Below, in pieces: positions 42,837-51,368 of a stretch of 64,000 nucleotides of DNA. The stretch's first letter is position 1, and the number at the start of each line of letters is the position of its first letter. The translations under genes were made by a program, and so were the position numbers. Under the pieces are notes generated by a model. It was not told the origin of the DNA. It made no database searches and was given only the letters and a program-made list of their open reading frames with translations. The DNA comes from DASYXZ01 sp035946625 (GTDB lineage: Bacteria > Acidobacteriota > Terriglobia > UBA7540). The stretch covers positions 1-64,000 of the forward strand of contig DASYZE010000084.1 of the NCBI GenBank assembly GCA_035946625.1, read 5' to 3'.

Positions 42837-44036
42837 ATGAAGCAATCGATCCTATATCTCGAACAGCAGAGTTGGAAGGGCGGAGCGCAACAGGTCTTAC
42901 TTAGTGTCCTTGAGGCTCTGGATGAAGACTTTCGCCCCATCGTCGCCTTCCCGGACAATGGGCCGTTTCGCGCTTACTTGGAGGAACGTGGGATTGAAAC
43001 ACTGTCTTATCCCCTCGGCTCATATCGTCCAGGCAAGAAGTCGTTGGGAGAGATGCTTGCGTTCGCATGGCGCTCACTTTGGTGCACTGTGCGGCTCGCC
43101 TATATCATCCTCACCCGGGAAGTTTGCCTGGTTTACATCAACGGCCCACGGTGCCTCCCGTCCGGGGTGCTGGCGGCGCGCTTGGCTCGCCGGCCCGTTC
43201 TATTCCATCTCCATATTATTCTTACCCGCCGTGCTGACGCTTTGCTTGCCTCATGGTTCGCGCGCCTCGCCTCCAAGGTGGTCGCTTGCTCGAATGCCGC
43301 CGGGGATTCCCTGCTCAAGTTTCGTCCAAGCCTGCAATCAAAAACGAAAGTCTTATACAACCCAGCCCCCAAACTTGCCGCGGGCGTCTCACCTTCCTCC
43401 CATCGGCCTCACTCACCCAATACGATCGGCATGGTGGGCCGCATCACGGAGGGCAAAGGTCACCACATATTGCTTGACGCCGTTTCCATGCTGGATCGTA
43501 AAACGCGGAAGGCGTGCCGGTTGGCCATTATCGGCGCTCCGGCCCCGCGATCGCGTGAAGACGAGTCATACCTGGGGCGCCTGAAGGCTCATGCGAAGGG
43601 TCTGGGAATTGAAGAACAAATTCTCTGGGCTGGCTATCAGGATGACATGGAGCCCTTTTATCAAGCAATGGACGTTCTGGTGGTTCCTTCGGTCGGAACC
43701 GAGGGACTTCCCCTGGTGTTGTTGGAAGCGATGCAAAGGGGGATTCCCGTGATTGCCACCAACACTGGCGGCACCTCCGAAATTGTTGAGCACGAATTGA
43801 ATGGTTTGATAGTTCCCGCGGGAGACGGTGTTGAACTAGCCACGGCCTTGAACAAGATGCTGAACAGTCCTGAGCTCTATAAGCGACTGAGTGATGGCGC
43901 CCGCGCGACCCTCGACGCCCGATTCTCTCCGGAATTGTTTTCCCTGGCGATGAAATGCTTCGCGCTCAAGCTCTGCCCGCCTTCGCGGAGAAATCAAAAT
44001 CCTCGCCGGGGCACCGAGGTCGCCAAATGGGAATGA
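42837..44036 (+). CDS. Glycosyltransferase family 4 protein
   Basis: 399 aa. GT-B fold. The N-terminal acceptor half starts ILYLEQQSWKGGAQQVLLSVLEAL, where the GGAxQ loop binds the acceptor or nucleotide. The C-terminal donor half has TIGMVGRITEGKGHHILLDAV, WAGYQDDMEPFYQAMDVLVVPS and TEGLPLVLLEAMQRGIPVIATNTGGTSEIVE, which contains the EX7E pair that binds the sugar nucleotide. A retaining transferase that builds the repeat unit on the cytoplasmic face. 10 nt after the polymerase gene, and it overlaps the next glycosyltransferase. Confidence 0.9.
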   Translation: MKQSILYLEQQSWKGGAQQVLLSVLEALDEDFRPIVAFPDNGPFRAYLEERGIETLSYPLGSYRPGKKSLGEMLAFAWRSLWCTVRLAYIILTREVCLVYINGPRCLPSGVLAARLARRPVLFHLHIILTRRADALLASWFARLASKVVACSNAAGDSLLKFRPSLQSKTKVLYNPAPKLAAGVSPSSHRPHSPNTIGMVGRITEGKGHHILLDAVSMLDRKTRKACRLAIIGAPAPRSREDESYLGRLKAHAKGLGIEEQILWAGYQDDMEPFYQAMDVLVVPSVGTEGLPLVLLEAMQRGIPVIATNTGGTSEIVEHELNGLIVPAGDGVELATALNKMLNSPELYKRLSDGARATLDARFSPELFSLAMKCFALKLCPPSRRNQNPRRGTEVAKWE

Positions 44037-45250
44037 CGAGCAGCGTGGATCACAAAACAGCCCTGGTCCATCATTGGCTGGTCACCCAACGAGGGGGCGA
44101 ATCGGTATTCGATGCCATATTGGAAATATTTCCTGGCGCTCCTGTCGTCACGTTGGTTTATGATCATCGCTGGTCTTCTTCATCGCTTCGCGAGCGGACG
44201 GTTCGAACCTCATTCATACAAAAGTTTCCTCGCGCCCACCGATGGTATCCTTATTACCTTCCCCTCTTTCCCTGGGCGACACAGTGTTTGGATCTCTCCG
44301 ACTTCCAAATTGTTATAAGTTCCGATGCAGCAACCATGAAAGGGGTTCGAACTGCTCCCGGCGCACTGCACATTTGCTATTGCCATACCCCGATGCGTTA
44401 CGTCTGGAGCGGATACGATGATTACGCGCGCCAACTCGGGACCCTGGGTTCTGTTCTATTTCCCTGGATGGCAGAACGCCTTCGGCGTTGGGATTTTGCA
44501 GCCGCCCAGCGTGTCACGCGCTTTGTAGCAAATTCCCAGGCGGTCGCAAGCCGCATCCGCAGGTTTTATGGGCGCGAATCCACGGTTATCTACCCGCCCG
44601 TTGACACCGAATATTTCGTACCTGATCCCCAGGCTCGCCGGTCAGGGGATTACTATGTCCTGGTCTCCCAACTTGTCCCCTACAAGCGCGCGGATCTCGT
44701 GATCGACGCCTTCAACCGCACGGGACGCCGCCTTGTGGTCATTGGTGAGGGGAGCGAGCGGCGAAACCTGGAACATCAGGCAGGACCTAACGTCAAAATC
44801 CTGGGCCCTCAGCCGCGTGATGTTATTCGACGCCACCTCCAATCTTGCCGTGGATTCATCTTCGCCGGCGAGGAAGACTTTGGAATTGTGATGGCGGAAG
44901 CGTTGGCGTGCGGAGCGCCCGTCCTGGCATTCGGGCGTGGAGGGGCCGCAGAAATTGTGGAAGACGGGAAGACGGGAATCCTATTTGAGGAGCAGAGAGT
45001 CGATTCGCTCCTCGAAGGCCTTTCCAAGCTGGAGGGGATTCGATTCGATCCTGACGAACTGCGTCACTCCGTGCTCCGGTTCAGCCGCGACAGATTTGTG
45101 AATGAATTCAGTCGGCTGGTCCAGGAGGAATTGCGTGACCATGGTTTATTGGCACCCACCCTCGAGCAGGGCGGCGATGTCTTGAAGGGTGGTTTGCTTC
45201 GGCCCGCTTCGGGCCTCGCAGAAATGCTCTCCGTTCAAGTCAGGAAATAA
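44027..45250 (+). CDS. Glycosyltransferase family 4 protein (mannosyltransferase-like)
   Basis: 407 aa from ATG 44027, with GAGGT 6 nt upstream; an ATG at 44033 overlaps the previous stop as ATGA. The N-terminal half has ALVHHWLVTQRGGESVFDAI and ICYCHTPMRYVWSGYDDYAR, a sequence style typical of WbaZ-like mannosyltransferases. The donor half has YVLVSQLVPYKRADLVIDAFN, GEGSERRNL, FAGEEDFGIVMAEALACGAPVLAFGRGG (EX7E) and a trailing C-terminal tail. Last gene of the eight-gene operon. Sugar specificity is inferred only. Confidence 0.88.
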   Translation: MGMTSSVDHKTALVHHWLVTQRGGESVFDAILEIFPGAPVVTLVYDHRWSSSSLRERTVRTSFIQKFPRAHRWYPYYLPLFPWATQCLDLSDFQIVISSDAATMKGVRTAPGALHICYCHTPMRYVWSGYDDYARQLGTLGSVLFPWMAERLRRWDFAAAQRVTRFVANSQAVASRIRRFYGRESTVIYPPVDTEYFVPDPQARRSGDYYVLVSQLVPYKRADLVIDAFNRTGRRLVVIGEGSERRNLEHQAGPNVKILGPQPRDVIRRHLQSCRGFIFAGEEDFGIVMAEALACGAPVLAFGRGGAAEIVEDGKTGILFEEQRVDSLLEGLSKLEGIRFDPDELRHSVLRFSRDRFVNEFSRLVQEELRDHGLLAPTLEQGGDVLKGGLLRPASGLAEMLSVQVRK

Positions 45251-45493
45251 ACATCGGATTCTTTATCACTCCCTACTCATCCTTCGTCCGCAGTTCATAC
45301 CAATCGCATTGGCTCTCGCCTGCCAAACCACCTGATCCTTCCCTGACCGCGTTCCGGGATAATGTGACCGGCGTCACAGACTCCGGTGATGCCCCTGCCA
45401 GTATAGTTTTGGGGGTTGGTGTGCGAGCTGAGGGACTATTCACCTTCAACCCCAGTCCCGCAGGCGCAAGCAAGAACAAAAAAGGGGCATCCC
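45251..45493 (+). promoter_or_regulatory. Regulatory spacer with CRP-type site and -10 box
   Basis: 243 bp between the polysaccharide operon and the phosphatase-superfamily gene. It holds the CRP-type dyad at 45363-45378 and a TATAGT hexamer at 45402-45407, with no good -35 box. That is what an activator-dependent promoter would look like. AAGGGG ends 7 nt before the ATG at 45494. No terminator hairpin was found for the upstream operon. Confidence 0.5.
45363..45378. promoter_or_regulatory. CRP/FNR-family operator
   Basis: TGTGACCGGCGTCACA, a perfect TGTGA-N6-TCACA dyad (in fact 6-bp arms around CGGC). A chance match of ten fixed bases is unlikely in a window this size. Its centre lies about 43 bp before the start predicted from TATAGT at 45402-45407, close to the -41.5 of class II activation. 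A CRP-family regulator is implied but none is encoded here. Confidence 0.65.
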
Positions 45494-46657
45494 ATGGCCA
45501 TGTCCAAGCGGACATTCTTGCAGGCAGCAAGCCTCTTGGTGGCCGACAGGTTGCTGGCCCTCGGGCCAAGGGGAGAGGGGTCCGAACGCGGCAGTGGCTC
45601 CGGGCACAAAGCCGTCTTGGTCATCTTCGGAGGCGTGCGCTACCAGGAGACTTTTTCGCGCGAAGGTGCCGGGAACATTCCTCGCATGCTGGGTGAGTTG
45701 GCGCCGCGCTCCCTTTTCTATCAGCGAGCCCGCAATGAAGGCGTTACCGCACACTACAACGCCATTGCAAGTATTTTGACGGGAAACTGGCAGCGGGTGG
45801 ACGATTGGGGCAAGCTCCCCCCCGCCAGTCCGACGCTTTTTGAGTATCTGCGCAAGCAATGTCACATCCCCTCCAGTGACGTTTGGATGGTGTCCAGCAA
45901 CAAGGCCCTCACCCGCCTTATCGGTGCGAGTTCAGATTTGTCGTATGGTCCCACCTTCGGCGCCAACGTCGTTTTTCCCAAGCAACTCCTGATCGAAGCC
46001 GTGGTCCACGCGATTTGGGCCGGTCGGGCCAGGGCCATGGGGGATCCCAATAAGGTGCAGGCTGAGCTGGAAGCCACGCTTGAAGGAACTAATTATGAGG
46101 GACTGGGCTGGTCCGTCTTTGACGATGCAAGCCAGCTTGATCCGCGGACACGAATGACGATTACGGAGGCAGTGGCGAGCTTCGTCCGCGGGGGCGAGCC
46201 GAAAACAGGTGACGAGCTGACTTTTATGGTGGCGCGCGAGGTCATGCGCAAATTTGCTCCGCGCCTCCTGGTGGTCAATTTTTCCGACGTGGAGGTAGCT
46301 CACTTCGGGGCGTTCTCGCTTCACTTAGCTGGCATCCGGACAGAGGACGAACTCACTTTCCAGCTCTGGCGGGAGATTGAGGTGAACCCGGAATATCGAG
46401 GACGGACGACCATGGTGGTGGTGCCGGAGTTCGGACGAGACCCGGATGGCTCAACCACCAACGGATTCTTTAACCATCGCAGTGAGGGCGACTCCTGCCG
46501 CACAACCTGGATGATGTGCCTGGGGGAGGCGGTGGACCGGCCCCAAGTGATTGACAATCCCGTGCGCCACATTGATTTGTGCCCCTCCCTGGCCGGCCTC
46601 CTCGGCTGCCGGTCCAACGGGGTCGGGGGACAACTGCTGCCCGGCTGGAAGGTGTAA
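45494..46657 (+). CDS. Secreted alkaline-phosphatase/sulfatase-superfamily protein
   Basis: 387 aa from ATG 45494. The short hydrophobic N-terminus (RTFLQAASLLVADRLLALG) looks like an export signal. The fold resembles the alkaline-phosphatase superfamily: KAVLVIFGGVRYQETFSREGAGNIPRM at the start, LLVVNFSDVEVAHFGAFS in the middle with a metal-site-like Asp and His, MVVVPEFGRDPDG, FNHRSEGDS, and RHIDLCPSLAGLLGC near the end, as in sulfatases. Phosphohydrolase, sulfohydrolase or lyase activity cannot be distinguished. Preceded by a perfect CRP-type site, so expression may respond to cAMP or a similar signal. Followed by a protein of unknown function after 138 nt. Confidence 0.72.
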   Translation: MAMSKRTFLQAASLLVADRLLALGPRGEGSERGSGSGHKAVLVIFGGVRYQETFSREGAGNIPRMLGELAPRSLFYQRARNEGVTAHYNAIASILTGNWQRVDDWGKLPPASPTLFEYLRKQCHIPSSDVWMVSSNKALTRLIGASSDLSYGPTFGANVVFPKQLLIEAVVHAIWAGRARAMGDPNKVQAELEATLEGTNYEGLGWSVFDDASQLDPRTRMTITEAVASFVRGGEPKTGDELTFMVAREVMRKFAPRLLVVNFSDVEVAHFGAFSLHLAGIRTEDELTFQLWREIEVNPEYRGRTTMVVVPEFGRDPDGSTTNGFFNHRSEGDSCRTTWMMCLGEAVDRPQVIDNPVRHIDLCPSLAGLLGCRSNGVGGQLLPGWKV

Positions 46658-46795
46658 GCCGGATCGCCCATGGAGTAAGGAAGTCTCATTCCGGGGCCGG
46701 CCCGGGAACGAGGGGCGCAGAGGCCAGGGAAGGCGCGCGGCTGACCAGTGCGCGAGAGAAGAAAAGAATTATAACTTCCTGAGGGATTAAACCTG

Positions 46796-48097
46796 ATGAA
46801 GTCGAAACCAGCGCTACCTCCCGAGCTTGAACAAGCGCTCGCACATCACTTACTGGACCGCCTCCCTCTGACATTTCAACCCTTCTTCCGCCAGCAACTC
46901 GGGAGGTGGCAGTATCTTTTCCCCTTTGAGCAACGTTACCTCCTCCGCATTCTGACTTATTTACAGAATCTGAACCAACATGAATTCGAAACCCTTTTCC
47001 GAGGCATTCTGGAAATCGAAAAAAGAATGGACCTCGGCCATCACGAGTTTGTGACCAGTGCGAACACGATTGGAAACGCATCTTTGCTGGCTCGCTCGCC
47101 CTATTATCAGCAGTGGCGCCAAGCAGTCCAGGTGGTATTCGACCGCATCGATCGGGATACACCGGCGGCGGAGTCCGCACGGGGAGCGCGGTCGGAAAAT
47201 CGCCTGATCATGCTGATACTACCGGATCGACTTCCCATCGACCCGCAAACGGTGTGGGCCAAGTGGGCGGGAATCGGCCAGGAGATCGACCTCGATCTCG
47301 CCCAGCCCAGTGCTCCGCACGCCATGTTGCACACTCTGTTTGGCGCCTCGAGTGAAGCGGACACGGGAAAACCGCGGCTTCTTGATGTCCTTGCTCAGAG
47401 GAGTGGGCGGAATCTCAAGGATGTCTGGGCCATCGAAGCCGGAACCCAGTTGTGGGAGCTTCTGGGAGGGATTGATCCCAAGCGAGAAAAGCCGGCCGCG
47501 ATGACCTTGAGCTGGGCTCGTCTCAAGGCCTTTCGGGAAGGGTTATCCGAGCAGATCAACGGGATTCGCAAGGACCTTGCCGACGCGGACGCCGTTTATG
47601 CCCGGCTGCGAACGATTGATGTTTCCGCCTGGTGCCCGCCGGAGATTGGGACGGATCCCGTGGTCCGCGATTTTACCCGGGAGTTGTTCCTCAGTGGGAA
47701 CGGCGCGCTCATTTTTGGGAGCGCCTTCGTGGAATGGGCGGCGGCGGAGAACCTTCGATTGGCGCGCCCTTCTGTCCTGGTGGCTTGTTTCGGAATCCGA
47801 AACAAGCCCAAGCCCTTCACCAGCGTTGCAGTCTTTGAAAATCAGGACAAGGCGAGCCCGCTGCCCGACGTGGAAGATTTACCAGGCAGCATGCTCGACG
47901 CGGAGGTTTTGGCGCGCTATGTCTGGTGGGCTTCGGCCCGATATCCGGAGTACAAAACTCGGACGGCCATCCTGTGCCTCGCCGAAAATGTGCCTCGCGC
48001 CCTCCTTTCCGCCCCGCCGGACTTTCCGCTGGAGCGTGGAAAGCAGCACGTCAAATTGGAGCGGCTCGGAGAAGCGCTGGCGGACTGGCTCACGTAG
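46796..48097 (+). CDS. Protein of unknown function
   Basis: 433 aa. I do not recognise a family. No signal peptide or TM helix. The N-terminus is helical (LPPELEQALAHHLLDRLPLTFQPFFRQQLGRWQYLFPFEQRYLLRILTYL); the middle has RLIMLILPDRLPIDPQTVWAKWAG and later AKIEAGTQLWELLG-like helices; the C-terminal third is beta-rich (RPSVLVACFGIRNKPKPFTSVAVFENQDKASPLPDVEDLPGSMLDAEVL). No metal- or nucleotide-binding motif stands out. A stop, a normal codon pattern and plus-strand neighbours in the same direction argue that it is real. It may share a transcript with the phosphatase-superfamily gene and the PD40-TPR gene. Function unknown; cytoplasmic by sequence. Confidence 0.72.
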   Translation: MKSKPALPPELEQALAHHLLDRLPLTFQPFFRQQLGRWQYLFPFEQRYLLRILTYLQNLNQHEFETLFRGILEIEKRMDLGHHEFVTSANTIGNASLLARSPYYQQWRQAVQVVFDRIDRDTPAAESARGARSENRLIMLILPDRLPIDPQTVWAKWAGIGQEIDLDLAQPSAPHAMLHTLFGASSEADTGKPRLLDVLAQRSGRNLKDVWAIEAGTQLWELLGGIDPKREKPAAMTLSWARLKAFREGLSEQINGIRKDLADADAVYARLRTIDVSAWCPPEIGTDPVVRDFTRELFLSGNGALIFGSAFVEWAAAENLRLARPSVLVACFGIRNKPKPFTSVAVFENQDKASPLPDVEDLPGSMLDAEVLARYVWWASARYPEYKTRTAILCLAENVPRALLSAPPDFPLERGKQHVKLERLGEALADWLT

Positions 48098-48213
48098 TCC
48101 CGGCGCAGTACGAGCTTGCAGCACGCCAACAGGACAACGGCGAGGGTGGCGCGTGAACGCGGCCAAATTTTATCGGCCAGGTTCAATTGTTCGACATTAG
48201 ATGGGGAGCTTCT

Positions 48214-50637
48214 GTGAGACCATTGAGAAGCCGTATTCTCATCGCAAGTGCAATAGCCGTATCGCTGTGCGCAGTCCGGGTGCATCTGGCCGCACAACAT
48301 GGCTCGCGCTCAGCTCTTAGGGAATTGCCCAATACGGTCGCAAAGCCGCTTCCGGCGAATTCTCATAGCTCCCCTAAGCCTGACCAGGAGCATCTGGCGC
48401 AAATTACGATCGACTACCCGGAAGATGGCTCGATTTTCCCGCCGGAGATCACTCCTCCCACATTTATCTGGCATGATGCGTCGCCCATCGCCACGGCGTG
48501 GCAGATTGATGTGGTATTCTCCGACGGCTCGGCCGCCATGCGGCTGAAGGTGCCGGGCGAGCGGATGCGCATCGGGGAGATTGACCCGCGGTGCGTTTCG
48601 AACACGAACAAGCCGCCGGAGTTGACACCCCGGCAGGCTTCTGCCTGGACCTGGAAACCAGATGGAGCAACTTGGGAAGCGATCAAGCAACACTCCCGCG
48701 AGCATCCGGCCACCGTGACGATTACGGGATGGGAACGCGCCGGCGCCGAGGCGCCCGCATCGCGTGGCAAAGTTGCGATCCTAACCTCGCAAGACCCCGT
48801 GGGCGCGCCGATATTCTATCGTGATGTGCCGCTCATGCCCTCGGAGGTGCAGAAGGGGGTGATCAAACCGCTGGCCCCCAATGCCATTCCGCTTATTGCC
48901 TGGCGCTTGCGTTATATTGGTGAGCCCGGCAGCCACCTGCTTTTCACGGGACTTCATTCCTGTGCCAACTGCCATTCTTTTTCCCGCGACGGCAAGACGC
49001 TGGGGATGGACCTGGATGGCCCCGCCAACGACAAAGGTCTCTACGTACTGGCCTCCATAAAACCGCAAATGTCCATCCGCAACCAAGACACTATCTCGTG
49101 GGCTTCTTTCAAGGACCCCACGGTTGACCAACCCCGCATCGGGTTCATGTCACAAGTTTCGCCGGACGGACAGTACGTAGTGACCATGGTCAAGGGCCCG
49201 CAAGGCGACAAGGGCAACTACTATGTGGCCAATTTCAAGAGCTACAGTTTCCTCCAGGTGTTCTATCCGACGCGCGGGATCCTGGCTTGGTACAACCGCG
49301 CGACCGGCCAAATGCACGCCTTGCCCGGTGCGGATGACCCGCGTTACGTGCATACAGGCGCAGTATGGAGCCCCGACGGCCGGTACCTTGTCTACGCTCA
49401 AGCCCTAGCAAGGGATCCCTACCCCGAGGGCCGCAAGCTGGCCGAGTACGCCAACGACCCGAACGAGACGCCAATTCAATATGACCTTTACAGGATTCCA
49501 TTCAATGGCGGCCAAGGGGGCCGGCCGGAGCCGATTGCCGGTGCTTCCGCAAACGGCATGAGCAATTCCTTTCCCAAAGTTTCACCCGATGGCCGTTGGA
49601 TCGTTTTTGTAAGGGCCCACAACGGATTGTTGATGCGTCCGGATAGCCAGCTTTACATCGTCCCGGCGCAAGGAGGAGTGGCGCGCCGGATGACGTGCAA
49701 CACCCCGCTGATGAATTCATGGCATACCTTTTCACCCAACGGGCGCTGGCTGGCGTTTTCCTCCAAGAGCCGATCACCCTACACAGGGTTGTTTCTGACG
49801 CACCTGGACGCGCAGGGCAACGACAGTCCGGCGATTTACGTGGATAACACCACGGCAGCGAATCGCGCGGTGAACATTCCAGAGTTTGTGAACATCCCGC
49901 CGGGCGGCTTGCTGAAGGTGGACTTGCCGGCCGCCGAATTCTTCCGCCTCTTCGACCTCGCGGCTGAGCTGGCAGCCAAAGGCCATGATGAGGAAGCCAT
50001 CGTCGAGTGGAAAAAGGCCTTGGAGCTGAACCCCGAAGACCCTTTTGCCAACAACGACCTCGGCACCCACCTTCTGAAGAAAGGCCAACTCGACCAAGCC
50101 ATTCTTTGTTTCGAGAAAGCAGTCCAAGTTAAGCCAGACTATGCCGACGCCCAGAACAACCTGGGGATTGCCCTCATGCAGGGAGGGAAGCTTGAGGAAG
50201 CAAGCGTACATCTCCAAAAAGCTCAAGAGGACGATCGCAAAAACTTGCAGACCTATTACAACCTGGGCGCGCTATTTTATACGCAGGGGAAAATCCCAGA
50301 GGCTCTAGCGCAATGGCACGCCGGCCTTCAAATTGATTCGGATAATCCGCCTCTGCTCAACCAGACGGCCTGGGTGTTGGCAACCAACCCTGCGGCCTCA
50401 GTCCGAAATGGGAATGAAGCTGTGGAACTTGCCGAGCGAGCGGCGAAAATTTCGGGCGGAAAGGACCCTGTGGTGCTCGACACGCTGGCCGCCGCTTACG
50501 CTGAGGCAGGGCGGTTCCCCGAGGCGGTTGAGACTGCGCGCCAAGCACTCGCCCTCGCCGCCCAACCTTTGGCAGACGAGGTGAAGATCCATTTGGCGCT
50601 CTATCAGTCCAAGCGTCCCTTCCACGAAACTCCGTAA
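48214..50637 (+). CDS. Secreted PD40-propeller/TPR protein with CXXCH motif
   Basis: 807 aa from GTG 48214, with GGGGAG 5 nt upstream; a TTG at 48187 is in frame. The signal peptide (SRILIASAIAVSLCAVRVHLAAQ) is followed by a beta-rich region (about 60-230), C250-H254 in LHSCANCHSFSRDGK (a c-type haem site), then TolB/PD40-like blades (VSPDGQYVVTMV, WSPDGRYLVYAQ, VSPDGRWIVFVR, FSPNGRWLAFSS). Four to five TPR repeats follow (about 575-790: AAELAAKGHDEEAIVEWKKALELNPEDPFANNDLGTHLLKKGQLDQAI). A lone CXXCH in such a fusion suggests a haem or iron-sulfur role not described for TolB-like proteins. Periplasmic; partner unknown. Confidence 0.82.
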   Translation: MRPLRSRILIASAIAVSLCAVRVHLAAQHGSRSALRELPNTVAKPLPANSHSSPKPDQEHLAQITIDYPEDGSIFPPEITPPTFIWHDASPIATAWQIDVVFSDGSAAMRLKVPGERMRIGEIDPRCVSNTNKPPELTPRQASAWTWKPDGATWEAIKQHSREHPATVTITGWERAGAEAPASRGKVAILTSQDPVGAPIFYRDVPLMPSEVQKGVIKPLAPNAIPLIAWRLRYIGEPGSHLLFTGLHSCANCHSFSRDGKTLGMDLDGPANDKGLYVLASIKPQMSIRNQDTISWASFKDPTVDQPRIGFMSQVSPDGQYVVTMVKGPQGDKGNYYVANFKSYSFLQVFYPTRGILAWYNRATGQMHALPGADDPRYVHTGAVWSPDGRYLVYAQALARDPYPEGRKLAEYANDPNETPIQYDLYRIPFNGGQGGRPEPIAGASANGMSNSFPKVSPDGRWIVFVRAHNGLLMRPDSQLYIVPAQGGVARRMTCNTPLMNSWHTFSPNGRWLAFSSKSRSPYTGLFLTHLDAQGNDSPAIYVDNTTAANRAVNIPEFVNIPPGGLLKVDLPAAEFFRLFDLAAELAAKGHDEEAIVEWKKALELNPEDPFANNDLGTHLLKKGQLDQAILCFEKAVQVKPDYADAQNNLGIALMQGGKLEEASVHLQKAQEDDRKNLQTYYNLGALFYTQGKIPEALAQWHAGLQIDSDNPPLLNQTAWVLATNPAASVRNGNEAVELAERAAKISGGKDPVVLDTLAAAYAEAGRFPEAVETARQALALAAQPLADEVKIHLALYQSKRPFHETP

Positions 50638-50710
50638 CCCTTCCCCCTGGGTTTTCCGATTAACCCATCAACCTGTGGGCTTACACCCGCGAGGCTGCGT
50701 TCGAATCACA

Positions 50711-51349
50711 TCAAGTCGTTTTCTCAAGCGGCGCAAGATTCAATTTGGCCAGCACCGCCTCCGGGCACCCGTGCCATTCCGACTGCGGCTCGTTGCCGAG
50801 ATAAGGCAAATCTCCGATTCCGATTTCACTGGTGTAAAAGCCGCTGACCACCAGATCGCGAAGTTGGTTGAAGAATGCGACGGCGCTCGCGTCCTCCGCA
50901 GCCGCCTTCTGAGGATAGGCGATCCGGTCGAGGATTTTTTCTTTTTGGTCGCTCGTGCAATCTATGAAGCGATGGGTGAATAACCGGGTACACTCCGTGT
51001 CAAGCCATGCCATTCCGCTTCGGATTTCAGCCGGAAGGCCGCCGCCTTTGAAGTCCAGCCAGTCGTCGATGAATTCCGGAACTCCCGCCTGAGTGGCGCT
51101 CCCTGAAATCTCGTCGGCGGGAATGATCAAATCGCACAGCACGGCCAAAGTCTGCCACTCGTGAGGATCCAAAACCTTGGGCTGGAAGGCAGCCGCATCA
51201 ATCAGGAGATCGGACTGGCCGGGATTCGCTTTGGCCAGCACGGATGCAAAGGTCGATGCCGAAATCAGCGCCGCTCCCGGCATGGCTGCCATCAGCTTGA
51301 GGATCTCGCGTCGCCCCAAGCGAATAGTGCGTTGTCTTTTTTCCTCCAC
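50711..51349 (-). CDS. GMC-oxidoreductase small subunit (gluconate 2-dehydrogenase subunit 3 family), Tat-exported
   Basis: 212 aa from GTG 51349, with AGGAGG a few nt upstream; the open frame further up lies in the GMC gene. The N-terminus (RLGRREILKLMAAMPGAALISAS) is a twin-arginine signal. The body has LDPHEWQTLAVLCDLIIPADEISGSATQAGVPEFIDDWLD, the family hallmark. Downstream of the large FAD subunit with a 19-nt gap. Such small subunits carry the FAD subunit across the membrane and connect it to a cytochrome. No third cytochrome subunit is adjacent, though c-type cytochrome genes lie 7.5 kb away. Confidence 0.86.
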   Translation of the reverse strand: MEEKRQRTIRLGRREILKLMAAMPGAALISASTFASVLAKANPGQSDLLIDAAAFQPKVLDPHEWQTLAVLCDLIIPADEISGSATQAGVPEFIDDWLDFKGGGLPAEIRSGMAWLDTECTRLFTHRFIDCTSDQKEKILDRIAYPQKAAAEDASAVAFFNQLRDLVVSGFYTSEIGIGDLPYLGNEPQSEWHGCPEAVLAKLNLAPLEKTT

Positions 51350-51368
51350 CCTGCCTCCTCTCTCGAAA

